DNA of 64,000 nt from Brachynemurus nebulosus (Eukaryota > Arthropoda > Insecta > Neuroptera > Myrmeleontidae). Where the stretch lies: positions 756,501-820,500 of the forward strand of contig JAPWDM010000044.1 in the NCBI GenBank assembly GCA_035578155.1. The letters run 5' to 3'. The notes under the pieces are model-generated. The model did no database searches and was not told the origin of the DNA. It saw only the letters and a list, made by a program, of their open reading frames with translations. Below are positions 1 through 10,853 of this stretch, piece after piece; position 1 is the first letter of the stretch, and each line of letters starts with the position of its first letter. The position numbers and the translations under genes are program-made.

Positions 1-96
1 GTGAGGCACGTGTTGTTTACTCTCTGTTTGAAATTGATGTTTGTTACGTTGCTAACTTTTGACTGTAAAAGTAATTGTGGTAGTCTACAAAGGAAG
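1..96 (+). CDS. Candidate 3' part of a coding exon (partial)
   Basis: Frame 1 is open for 32 codons from the window edge to a strong donor (AG then GTAAGTG at 97), so the exon would end in phase 0. The encoded piece is hydrophobic in the middle (LKLMFVTLLTF) and then has three cysteines, as a signal peptide followed by a mature N-terminus might. No family is recognised. A 96-base open frame in AT-rich DNA can occur by chance, so the donor site is the main support. Confidence 0.25.
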
Positions 97-1578
97 GTAA
101 GTGCATAGTTTTATTACTTTGTTCATTACTAAACTAAATTCAGATATGTTCATCTGCCAACCATTCCGTTAATTTTTTAAATTAAGGTTTTGATAAATCA
201 GTAAAATAACCTTAAAATTAGGGTAACTTGAGCCCATTATAACTTTGGTATAAAATGGTGCAAGACTAAAGCAGAAATTCCTAAAAGTCCTAAACCGTTG
301 AACAAGTTCGTTAACCAGGCGCGTCCGATGCCCAAAACATGTTATTTTTGGAAATTTTCATGAAAAAAATTAACTTTTTTCCAAAATTTCTCCTTATTCA
401 AAAATTTTTACACTGTTGGAACGAGGAGAAAAAATCACACAAAAAAGGTCTTTAAACTATTTTTCTATGTCAACTAGTTTCCGAGGAAAACTAATTTTTG
501 TGATAAGAGTATTGAATAAGTAAAGTTCCTTATATGTTTGTACAATGTTTTAATTAGTAACCAACATCCTACATGGTCTCAAACTGTTTTCAAATGAAAA
601 TCACCTGGAAATTTAGGTTTGGGTACAAGTAACCCGATCTTGAGGTTAACTTGATCATTGCCAGTAATTTGGCAGAGAGTGACCTCGTGCCCATAATATG
701 CTTACATAAATCAGTGAAATACAAAAAATTAGTGCGTTCCACATATTCAGTGCTTAACGAATTTTGAGCAAGTGCAGTGACTATTATTTTCCCGACTATA
801 GATGAAATTTATATGATTTAATATACCAGATCAGCGCAGTGACTTTATCAAATTTAGTTGAATCGTTTCAGAGCTTTGCGCGTTTGAAAATTCCGTAAAC
901 ATAGATCGACAGAGACACAGAAGCTCTGTACTGTGAAACGCGAATGAAGATTTTGATTCTGGAGGACAAAAATTTTTCACTTTTCTAAGGTAGTTACCTA
1001 TAACGTTTCCGCTTTGCCGTATGGAAATATCATTGCCTTTTTATTTTTAACTATTACTGTAAACCGGATCTTCTCTGACATAGTTTGAAAAGCTTCCGCA
1101 TGGTAACATTGTGTGTTATAAATTCTTTAATTTTTATTGTCCTTTATCAAATGGGTTGTTATCCCTTTCGGTGGTACACTGGACGCTACTCGACTAGCTT
1201 GGTAGAACTGGGGGGGTGAGGGGTTATATCCTCTGAGAGACAAAAAAATTAAAAGAAATCTAACAATTAACCATGAAGTCTTAATTACTTTTGTTGAGCG
1301 CCACCGTATTTTGTACTAGAGAAAAAAACACGGAAAAATCTCAAGTTGTTAACGACTATACCTACGCTGAAAAATTAGAAAATAATTGTAGTGATATAAA
1401 CAACCAACATTGCTATCTATCAAAATTATTATTAATGTTAGCTTGTTTCAATACATTTTTAGCCATAAAATTTGTTGTACAATGATATGATTTATTTTTC
1501 TGAAAAAGTGATTAATTATTGCAAAAAAAAATGTAGTAAATTGTATTATAAGAAGGTTAATAACAGTATGTTGAGAGA
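97..1578. other. No gene seen; AT-rich, one old repeat fragment
   Basis: Apart from the family A fragment listed separately, I see only AT-rich sequence with short open frames. The motif AGGGTAACTTGAG near 185-260 resembles the end of the pogo element at 34.37 kb, but there is no matching second end. Confidence 0.5.
290..530 (-). repeat. Family A repeat, 5'-half fragment
   Basis: On the minus strand this reads like the left half of the full copy at 20402-20995. It has the block with AACTAGTTGACATAG, the GTGTAAAAATTTTTG block and the CATCGGACG...GTTAACGAAC block, in the same order. The TA array and right half are missing. Confidence 0.7.
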
Positions 1579-2316
1579 ATGAAAATTCAATTGGACAACT
1601 TGAAAAATATCAGAATGGAGCCTTCATATGAATGTCAAAATTACATGTGTCAAATAGAATTTCATCCACTCAAATTTTTAAAACGGTAAGTATAACTCAT
1701 TTAGATAGCATATAAAAGATTTAACTGTGAATTTTCATTAATAATATTTCCTTTGTTTTAGGTAAATATAGCCGGCGTAAAAAATTTTACTTAATAATAA
1801 AATTATTTTGGTTCAATTACAAGTTAACCTACAGTACATACGTAAGTTTAGACGGAGCGTGCTTCTATCACGTACAAATTCTGTACAGGTAAGTTTAAAT
1901 ATTTTTCTTTTTACACGTATTTCTGATCAATGATCGATAGTAGCAATTTCCGTCCAAAGTTTAATTTAAAAATATGAATTAACAAAATGACTAGATCTAA
2001 AATACTTAGTAAATAACAAAAATCTAACAAGAAAAGTTCTACTTGCACTGAATTTTTTTCTATTTTATCGTTTTTTAGAACAAAACTTCAGTTTAACAAA
2101 GTACTCGCTGAAATGACCCGATATGCCGTGAACTCATTTTCCCATTATCTAAATTCGTATCTTTCACCATTTCAGAACACATTCCGGAACAGCAATTTAT
2201 TTCCAACAGGAGATTTATTGAACCATGGAACCATTCCAATACCACAAACAACGAAATTCGCCACGTGGTCCAGATTCCAATATAATTTTAACAAATCTTC
2301 CAGCAGTAATGAATGA
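1579..2316 (+). CDS. Candidate three-exon gene, product unknown
   Basis: Three open segments join in one frame through consensus splice sites. Exon 1 is 1579-1685: ATG, 35 codons plus CG, donor GTAAGT at 1686. Exon 2 is 1772-1888: it follows AG at 1770-1771, is open for its whole length, and its donor at 1889 is GTAAGT. Exon 3 is 2079-2316: it follows a TTTTTTAG acceptor and runs to TGA. The leftovers agree (CG+C, AG+A) and give 153 residues. The alternative acceptor at 1760-1761, with a better pyrimidine tract, would put a stop directly after exon 1. The product has a basic RRRKK stretch at the exon 1/2 joint and a Ser-rich C-terminus (SSSSNE). I recognise no domain. The phase agreement across two introns is the main argument; AT-rich sequence makes chance possible. 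Confidence 0.33.
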
Positions 2317-2439
2317 ATGAAGGGTTTCCGTAGAAAAATCCAAAAATTTGACGTAGCAAAAATTAACAGATAAGTTACAGTTAACTTTTTACATACGAAA
2401 CAATACTAAAACAATTTGTAGCTCCATAATCCCAATAAC

Positions 2440-2690
2440 GGTAAAACTGATACGCTACAACAGCTTGTCCCTTCATATGTGTCGAAGGTGCCTCCTTCTT
2501 CCTGACCACCTTCGCCGTTCGGGTACCAGATACGAAAAAGGAGCTCGTTTTTTCAATTTTTTGCTTATTTCACCTCCGCGATCAATTTCTAGCTCTTTCG
2601 GTACTTCCACGTCTGCGCATTAGTTGCAAAGCTGATTTTGAGTCACTACTGACACTTCCGCCTAACTGTCATTTCACTTGTTTACATTTT
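2440..2690. promoter_or_regulatory. GC-richer block, possible promoter or 5' UTR
   Basis: This stretch is much less AT-rich than its surroundings and contains several CG dinucleotides. It has no long open frame on either strand. It lies just upstream of the candidate exon at 2865-2932, so a promoter or first non-coding exon is possible. No TATA box or known factor site was identified with confidence. Confidence 0.2.
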
Positions 2691-2864
2691 AAGTGTCAAC
2701 ATTGTAACCTATTTTTTTTTTCACTGTAACTTTTTAGTTGATTTGATTTTAATTTCTTTGTTTTAATATATTTACAATTGTGTTGGTATTAATATTTTCT
2801 TATTAACAGTGATTTTAATTTACAATAAAAATTAATACAATGTTCTTAATTTTCCTTTTTTTAG

Positions 2865-2932
2865 GTTCAAAGATGACTGAAACAAGCCCACAACAGGAAC
2901 CAGTGGAAGCATCCAGTATTTTAATAAAATGA
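2865..2932 (+). CDS. Candidate short terminal coding exon
   Basis: A strong acceptor (pyrimidine tract CTTTTTTTAG ending at 2864) is followed by GTTCAAAG and then ATG at 2873. The frame reads MTETSPQQEPVEASSILIK and stops at 2932. AATAAA lies about 20 bases downstream (2951). Composition is protein-like (Thr, Ser, Glu, Gln, Pro) and unlike the Lys/Asn/Ile/Phe bias of random frames here. The preceding bases (GT TCA AAG) are also open, so this could be the last exon of a longer protein or a first ATG exon with a weak donor at AGTATT. No family is recognised. Confidence 0.35.
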
Positions 2933-2959
2933 GATTGTAAAATTTTGTTCAATAAATTT

Positions 2960-4280
2960 ATTTGCAAAATTGGTTGTTCGATCATTTAACCTATATTTTC
3001 CAGACGGGTGAGTTATAAAAGTGCGCTACTCAACAAAGTATAAAAAATCGTAACAGGGTTTTCAGCAATCAATCCCTAGATCAAATTAGCTAGTTAAACA
3101 AATAAAAAAAATATTCAAATTTTATCTTTAATTTTATTTTGGCTTTATTATAAGTTTAGTTTTATAAAAATTTTATTTGATCCGATTAGTTGAATTTTAG
3201 TTTTAATTATTTCATATTTTTTATATTAGAAGTTTGTAATTAAATATATGGATTATTTTATTTTATTACTTCATATCAACAATTATTTTGCCTTTATGTC
3301 ATTTTTAGATTAGAGTAACTATAGTAACTTATATAGTGTTGTATGTCTAATTCTGCTTCATTGGTAATGACGTCATACCATTTTTAGGTATTTTGACCCA
3401 TACTTACGTTTTTTTCATTATCATACTGTAAAATACATAAAAGTAAAATACAAGTATCTTATAAGGTATGTCGATAATTAGTGTTGTCGTCCGATATTGA
3501 CAGTTAATTAGTGTGGATTTGATGAAAGACTAACGTGCATTTGAAGATATTTACATACATATATTTATTTATATGTACAATATGAACATGCCGGTATCAT
3601 GATTTTATTATGCTCTTAGTAAACGAGCATAGTTATTTTGAAATTATCGAATGATTTACAATTTCTTTAACACATCTTTAATAACTTATTTTATTAATAA
3701 TTAAATGGCAGTAATAAGTCTTATAAGTAATATATTTTAAAATTTTTAATATGACGAGTTAACGGGTAGGTACTTATTATAACAGGTAATGGACTATGGT
3801 AAATTTATTTACACTGTAAGCAATAAATTTCATATTTTTGACAGAAATATTTTAAATTTATATGTATAATTTGTATATTTAAATAGACTTATGCATATAA
3901 TTATGGCGCTAAATGGAAACATTTTTATCTAAGAAATGTTATCCTAGAATATTAATACTATTATTATAAAAAAAAATTATAGAACTTTGGTTAAATATGA
4001 TCAATTTCAACATGGTAAAATTTGAATTCTGAGTTTTGTACGTCGCGCCGGCTAAATATCACACTAAATCTACTAACGGTCAATGCACAGTAGTGGCTAA
4101 GTTGGACTCGCGAGAATCTTCGTCACTCAATCTGAAATCTATAACTTGCCGAAGAGATAACTGCAAAAATCTTACTCCTACACAAAAAAAAAATTTTTCG
4201 GTACGTTATAACATTTTTTATTTAAATACGGCATTAAATAATTTTATTTATAGATACCGTAATTTAAAAAAAAAGGTTTC
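2960..4280. other. No gene seen; AT-rich
   Basis: AT-rich sequence without a supported gene. Around 3306-3390 about 80 bases resemble 44362-44440, which lies inside the Tigger element at 43.5-44.9 kb, so an old fragment of that family is likely. A short less AT-rich stretch at 4036-4190 is open on the plus strand but unrecognised. Confidence 0.45.
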
Positions 4281-4287
4281 TAAATTT

Positions 4288-4372
4288 AATAGATTTGAGC
4301 GTAACGTTATACAGTTCCATATTTGCCACTAATAAATAAATAAACACTACTTCGCAAAAAACACCACTTTTA
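4288..4372 (+). repeat. Family E repeat module (TTTGAGCG...AATAAA)
   Basis: An approximately 80-base module starts TTTGAGCGTAACG, contains CCATATTTG and AATAAATAAACA, and ends ACACCACTTTTAT. Other copies lie at 14455-14535 and 47158-47242. The conserved polyadenylation-like core and fixed length suggest the 3' end or terminal repeat of a retroelement; the class is not resolved. Confidence 0.6.
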
Positions 4373-4814
4373 TATTAACTTTTATGACGTAGTTAGATCA
4401 ATATGATCACTGTTACAACATAATAATTCGTGTCACAGGTTGACTGTTGGGTTCCACATTTTTTTACGTGTTTATTTGATTTTTTTGTATATTCTCTTTT
4501 AACTACTTACCTACTTGTTTATTATAATTTGTATTTAAAATTAAATTGCTATTAGAACGTCTACGATTCGAACTATCAACATTTATATGTTTTCATTATT
4601 AAATATATAGCGTGTCTTTACCAACGGGACCATAGGACCATCATTATTTTGACTTTCTATTCTTAAATATTCTATACTATAATTATTTATTTTATGAAGA
4701 GCAAACTTTTAATATTTCTATTTTCTTCAAAAACAGACAATAATTTTTTGTCTTATTAAGTAAAAATTCAAATAGATAAGTTGAAAAATTGCCAAAATCA
4801 TCAATCTATACCTA

Positions 4815-5375
4815 CAGTATATAATAAAACAGTGTAACGAGACCATTTCTGCACATGAAATATTTTTCGAAAATTGTACTGGTATTGTAAATCGTTATCG
4901 ATGCAGATATCAAAATAGTGATTTTTTAAATTTTTGTCTGTCTGTCTGTCTGTTCATGCATCACGCAAAAACTACAGAATGGATTTTAATGAAATTTGGT
5001 GTGATGACAACTTATTACTTAGGTCAACATCTAAGATACTTTTTATTCCGGGAAAATGTCTCATTCCCACGGGAAAATAGAAAAACCATTTTGAGCATGT
5101 GCACACGTTACGCAAAAACTACTGGATACATTTTAATGAAATTTGGTGTGATGATAACAGACTTATTACCTGGGTCAACATCTAAGATACTTCTTACTCC
5201 GGGAAAATGTCTCATTCCCACGGAAAAACAGAAAAACCATTTTGAGCATGTGGACACATTACCCACAAACTATTGAACGGATTTTATGAAATTTGGTCTT
5301 ACGTTAACTTATTACCTGCATCAACATACAAGATACTTTTTATTACGGTAAAATGTCTCCTTGGGAAAATATAAA
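4815..5375 (+). mobile_element. Family B: GTCT-headed element with internal tandem repeats
   Basis: Starts near GTAACGAGACC, passes TTATCGATG, a (GTCT)n run (4937-4956) and then about three tandem units of roughly 140 bases. Each unit begins GCAAAAACTACTG and contains GAAATTTGGTGTGATGA, AACATCTAAGATACTTTT and GGGAAAATGTCTC. A second, inverted copy lies at 53600-54165. A tetranucleotide run followed by a short tandem array is typical of Helitron/Helentron-related (DINE-1-like) elements in insects, but I see no clear Helitron terminus here. No protein is supported; open frames through it are repeat translations. Confidence 0.6.
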
Positions 5376-5407
5376 AACCATTTTGAACATGTGCATCCAT
5401 TACTACT

Positions 5408-5517
5408 ATATTTTGTTTATTGTGTTTGTAATATGAATCTGTTCTGCAAAACAGAGAAGGAGAAATATGGTGTTCATTCCAGGTGTTCATATTCCAAACA
5501 AAATAAAAAGCTATATA

Positions 5518-5600
<83 letters not shown>

Positions 5601-5663
5601 ACCATATTTCCTTCTCTGTTTTGCAGAACAGATTCATATTCCAAACACAATAAACAAAATATA
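5408..5663. repeat. Inverted repeat around a TA array
   Basis: Left arm 5408-5476 (TTTTGTTTATTGTGTTTG ... ATATGGTGTTCAT) and right arm 5596-5663 are near-perfect reverse complements. The centre is a (TA)n array at 5512-5596. The left arm also has a second short piece, TTCATATTCCAAACA, at 5486-5500. Open frames here are made of the arms and array. Confidence 0.8.
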
Positions 5664-5699
5664 TATATAAAATTATTGTTCTGCGGAAGTTTTGTATAA

Positions 5700-6806
5700 T
5701 TATTATACTTATATATACTTCTCATTGATTTTGCGTCGCGCGAACGACGCGGGTACGGTTAGTTTGAAATAAATTGATAAAAGTTAAGTGTCTTGAAAAA
5801 AAAAATGACTGAACACTACGGGTACATGCATTAGCAAATATTTTTTGATCCAATAACAGTAGTGTACTAGTTACAGTAACTTACTATCAGTCTTTTGTTG
5901 TAAACATATATTTAGTATCGAAAGAATTTTTTTTGGTAAATCCATTCAAATATTTTAAATTACGTAACTAATTTTTTTTGTTTTTGGTAACAGTAGCTTT
6001 GTAATCTTTTCAGTGTGTAAAAAATAGATACCAGCTTAGTTGAATACAAATATTCATTAGAAACAGCTTATTAGAAAATTGAATATTTTCTTATTGAACT
6101 TTTCGGCAAATGTTTTATATTAATAAATAATTTTCAGGAAGATAAATATTATTACTGATGGTAAAATATACTTAAATTCTTTGCAAATTCTCATATTTTA
6201 GAAACATTTCTAAAGTTTTTTAATCTTTAAATTTTGGTTTTGATTAGTTTGTCTTTTTGCTAGTTCATAATATAGTTATGAACTTTTACTATAAATTAAA
6301 ATAATAAAAGCTTTTTTTAAATAATAAAGCTAATCCAAAAAATTTTATTATGTCCAAAAATTAGGTAGGTACACTATGATCTTGTGATAATAAATAAACT
6401 TTCTCAGATTATATATATAGCATTAACTTTGTTCTCATTAGTACATGATCTTGTTTAAGAGATGAATAAATTAAATGAACATTTTTCACATATTTTAAAT
6501 TAAACCAGTGGCAACATTCAAAACAACAATTAACAAGCAAAACACACCAAACCACCATTCTCACGGTAAGTTGGAAGGGCATAGAGACATTGTATACTTA
6601 TATACAACGAAACACAAAGTCATTCATTTATTTTAATAGGTATAATGTGCGTTTTGTCCTTTCCAAAATAAATATCCTAGTCCTTGTTAATGACTTCAGT
6701 ATATCATTTAGCTAAAAAAAGAATAAAAAGGTTTCAGGGTTAACTAAAACTACATCAAAAAATGTTTCTGCTGTTTATTACTCGGCATATACCTACACCC
6801 CCGATA
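5700..6806. other. No gene seen; AT-rich
   Basis: No open frame, splice pair or element end that I can support. Confidence 0.45.
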
Positions 6807-6956
6807 GAAAATTTAAGACAACTTCAATTTTTAGTCGAATTTTTCCTTGAAAAAATTAGACTTATACAGCCTATACGATAAGAACGGCGAGAGGCGAGAG
6901 TAGAGGCGGTATCCGTTTTCGGACCCGTAGAACACGATTCTGTAGATAAAAATGTC

Positions 6957-7045
<89 letters not shown>

Positions 7046-7201
7046 TATATGGGACATTTTTATCTACAGAATCGTGTTCTACGGGTCCGAAAACGGATAC
7101 CGCCTCTACTCTCGCCTCTCGCCGTTCTTATCGTATAGGCTGTATAAGTCTAATTTTTTCAAGGAAAAATTCGACTAAAAATTGAAGTTGTCTTAAATTT
7201 T
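6807..7201. repeat. 395-bp palindrome: 150-bp identical arms, (AT)n centre
   Basis: Left arm 6807-6958 and right arm 7049-7201 are reverse complements with no mismatch that I can find over about 150 bases. The centre is an (AT)n array (6958-7049). The arm contains AGACTTATACAGCC, ACGGCGAGAGGCGAGAG and AACACGATTCTGTAG. A single related arm occurs at 14532-14668. This fits a foldback or MITE-type element with a TA-array loop, or two head-to-head insertions. The two apparent protein frames are the same arm read on opposite strands. Confidence 0.9.
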
Positions 7202-7220
7202 TATTCTATATTCTTATTCT

Positions 7221-7490
<270 letters not shown>

Positions 7491-8035
7491 TTCGAGGACA
7501 TCTGTAGAATATGAGGACAGTCACCAAACTATTCTTCAATTTATTGTATAGTAAGAGAACTTTCCGAAATTGTATATAAAATCCAAAATTGTATATAAAA
7601 AAAATGTCCTCTAACTAACCCATATATGACACCCTGTAACATAAAAAATTAAACTCCGACCATCGATTAAAAATTTTAGTGAATACTGTTTTGGATTTCT
7701 TGGGGCCTCAAAACAAATTGTCCCAAGAAACCCAAAATAATATTCACTAATATTTAAATATGTATATACACAGATATGTGTGTCCAGCGGATAGTATGAA
7801 AACAAAATTTTCATATATAGCAGTTTTTGAGAACATTTGTAAAATTTGAGGATATGCCTTTGATAAAACATTACATGGAAAATCCCCATTTTATACGTTA
7901 TGTTGAAAATTCCTTTTGTCTCTTTTTTCTTAGAAGGTTTTGAACGAAAGTCATTTTCTTAAGTCATATGGTGATGCCAGACCATTGGCGAACGATATTC
8001 AACTAAAAAAATATAGTGTTCCCAAACTATACGCT

Positions 8036-8037
<2 letters not shown>

Positions 8038-8104
<67 letters not shown>
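8038..8104. repeat. (TA)n array
   Basis: TA dinucleotide array next to the left arm of the inverted repeat 8104-8409. Confidence 0.95.
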
Positions 8105-8203
8105 CAATATTAACTCATTCCTTCCACGCGTTTGATAGTCGTGTTGAAACTGGTATTGTGTAAAAAGTTCAGGAAATCGCGCATTCATACACATACAAAT
8201 CTG

Positions 8204-8293
<90 letters not shown>

Positions 8294-8294
8294 C

Positions 8295-8349
<55 letters not shown>

Positions 8350-8409
8350 TATATATATATACCAGTTTCAACACGACTATCAAACGCGTGGAAGGAATGA
8401 GTTAATATT
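8104..8409. repeat. Inverted repeat, ~50-bp perfect arms, TA arrays inside
   Basis: Left arm 8104-8155 (AATATTAACTCATTCC ... GTTGAAACTGGTA) and right arm 8359-8409 are perfect reverse complements. The interior is a unique 50-base piece plus (TA)n at 8206-8359 with small interruptions. Confidence 0.9.
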
Positions 8410-8600
8410 GAGGCAAATGAGACTGGAAGTTTTGAATAATTCAGTTGTCAACAACTTATAGATTCCTATAAGTATATATAGGAATTAAACTAGGTCAACC
8501 TCTTTTTGAAAAAAAAATCACGTGAACATCCCCTTAAAATAAAATATAATAAAAAAAGAAAGCAGGTTTTTTGGAAACAGTACCTGAACTGATAGTGCAT

Positions 8601-8737
8601 ACTCCATCTCCTTTTTAGCGAATTTCCAAAACTGGAAATACGCTATTACAGCCACTGTCATGACACGACTTCAGCGCGGGACTATGGCAGAAAATTTGTT
8701 TTGAGGTCCCTAGAAACCGAAAATAATATTCACTAAA

Positions 8738-8811
<74 letters not shown>

Positions 8812-8816
8812 GTATT

Positions 8817-8895
<79 letters not shown>

Positions 8896-9000
8896 CCGCA
8901 CCATTTAAAAGAGAAGAAAAAACTACATAAAAAAGGTCTTGTCTTTAAACTTTTTTTCTATGTCAATTAGTTTCCGAGAAAAACTATGTGATTTAGAATG
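8601..9000 (-). repeat. Family A repeat, internally deleted copy
   Basis: Minus-strand copy. The right half (terminal hairpin at 8609-8636, TGTCATGACACGACTT, TTTGAGGTCCCTAG, ACTAAAATTTA) abuts a (TA)n array at 8743-8891. This is followed by TGTGTCCGC and a short piece of the left half. Confidence 0.75.
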
Positions 9001-9189
9001 TGATCTTAGGGATGTAATCTTAAGTGATGTAATCTTAAAGTCTTAAGTTACTAACATTCTAAGCACATGTTCGACACACTATGTAGTCAAAGAAGATATA
9101 GTGTATATATGTATAACGTCAATTCGTCACTACCCATACGATCACATAATTATGATACATGTATAATGTTGATGTAAAGCCGGTTCTAC

Positions 9190-9465
9190 ACGATGCGGAC
9201 ACTTAGTAAACATATATATAAATGTGTCCGCACGATAACTCAAGAACGAAACATCTTATTTTTAAGAAATTTCGTGAAAACGTTTACGGTGTTTTGGACA
9301 TTTTTTGTGAAAAAGATTTGGCGGAATGAGGCGGAAAATTCATATACAGAAGGTTTTTTTATTTACAGTTACTCTATATCAACTAGTTTCCGAGAAAAAC
9401 GTACTTTTGTAGATGGAAATTCGCTATGTTATGCAGGTTGCTGCGACAGGGGTATTTAAGTTATT
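9190..9465 (-). repeat. Family A repeat, left half
   Basis: Reads on the minus strand as the 5' end of family A: GTCGCAGCAACCTGCATAACATAGCGAATTTCC in two adjoining pieces near 9415-9460, down to TCGTGCGGACACAT at 9220-9236. The open frame across it is not a gene; its TGYAGCCDRG-like tail recurs in other copies. Confidence 0.7.
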
Positions 9466-9479
9466 AATGTATATTTCTT

Positions 9480-10560
9480 ATGGAAACGTGTGCTAATAAA
9501 TTTTATGACCTAGTCCACTGGGGTGCGATATTAGGTACAAAATATTCAATAAATAATATTTAAAATTTAGTTTATACTGTTTTGTTATCAAATTCTGATA
9601 TATTTTTTCTGTGTAATTTTAATAATTTTTTTCAGTTTTAATATTATTTATAATTCTCTTCGGTTTTAAATTTTATATTTTTTATTAATCATTTTTAAAT
9701 TTTAATATTAGTATTATTTTTTATCTTTTGTATATAATTTTTAATTTTTTGTACATATTTTAATATTTATAATTATAATTGTCTTAGATTTTAAATTTAA
9801 TCAGTTTTAAATTTTAGTATTCTTATCTTTTGTATATTATTCTTATCTTTTGTATATAATTTTTAATTTCGAAACATATTTTAATATAGTATTATTAGTA
9901 CCTTATAATTTTTCTGTTTATATCAATATTTATAATATATAATTTCACCATTTTTGTATATTTTTGTAACTTTTATAAATTATATAATTCCACCACTGTT
10001 GTATATTTTTGTAATTTTTATAAATTATAAAATAAATAAATTCTAAACTATATAAACGTTCACTAATAAAATCAAAAATATATAAATGAAAATTAATTGT
10101 ATTTAATAGTATTCATATAATTATACAGTAGCATACATAATGCAATTTAAAAATAAATACGCACTCGAGTATACAAGGTACAGTTGTCATTTTCAAAAAC
10201 ATGTACGAAATGAGTGATTCGTTAACCTAGTTTAATTCCTATTTTTGAGGAGACAATAATACGTATATACAATAATGTACCTGACGCAATAAAATCATTG
10301 CCACCATCTAAATTTAAAACTGAACTCAGGTCATTCTTGTTGGCGAGATGTCACTACAATTTGAATGAATTTTATGGTAAATAATTTTTCTTAAATTTAG
10401 CAATTATAAGTTTTAAATTTGTCAGTTTTAAGATATTTTAAGCTGCTTTAATATTTTAATGTTTCATTTATTTAATATCTTAATGATTTATTTATTTATA
10501 AGTTTTCAATCATATTAATCTTTTGTAATGTTGACGCATCCACATCTTCCTTGTAAGATA
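9480..10560. other. No gene seen; low-complexity AT-rich DNA
   Basis: Runs of TTTTAA/TTATAATT-like sequence with short imperfect duplications such as TCTTTTGTATATAATTTTTAA (seen twice near 9725 and 9845). No element ends or coding signals. Confidence 0.45.
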
Positions 10561-10566
10561 TTTTTA

Positions 10567-10576
10567 TGGAAAATAA

Positions 10577-10615
<39 letters not shown>

Positions 10616-10702
10616 TCCCGCTACCTTTAATATGTGTAGGGCCCCCTATGGAAGTTAAGAGCTCAAATTTGGTAAATGGGGCTCATTCCATGGAAAATAA
10701 AT

Positions 10703-10762
<60 letters not shown>

Positions 10763-10853
10763 CCGCTACCTTTAATATGTGTAGGGCCCCCTATGGAAGT
10801 TAAGAGCTCAAATTTGGTAAATGGGGCTGATTCCGATGCACAACAATACTATC
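10567..10853 (+). repeat. Tandem duplication of microsatellite plus 78-bp segment
   Basis: The series GGAAAATAAATTATTAT, microsatellite, then TTCCCGCTACCTTTAATATG ... GGTAAATGGGGCT occurs twice in a row. The first copy carries (TTA)n at 10577-10611; the second carries (TA)n at 10707-10760. The non-repetitive parts are nearly identical, so the duplication is recent and the two arrays grew from different motifs. The second copy leads into the family C repeat. Confidence 0.8.

Noticed and set aside
5299..5725. Open frames of 83-112 codons across the TA array
   Set aside because: They encode alternating Ile-Tyr from (TA)n and exist on both strands; no conserved sequence outside the repeat.
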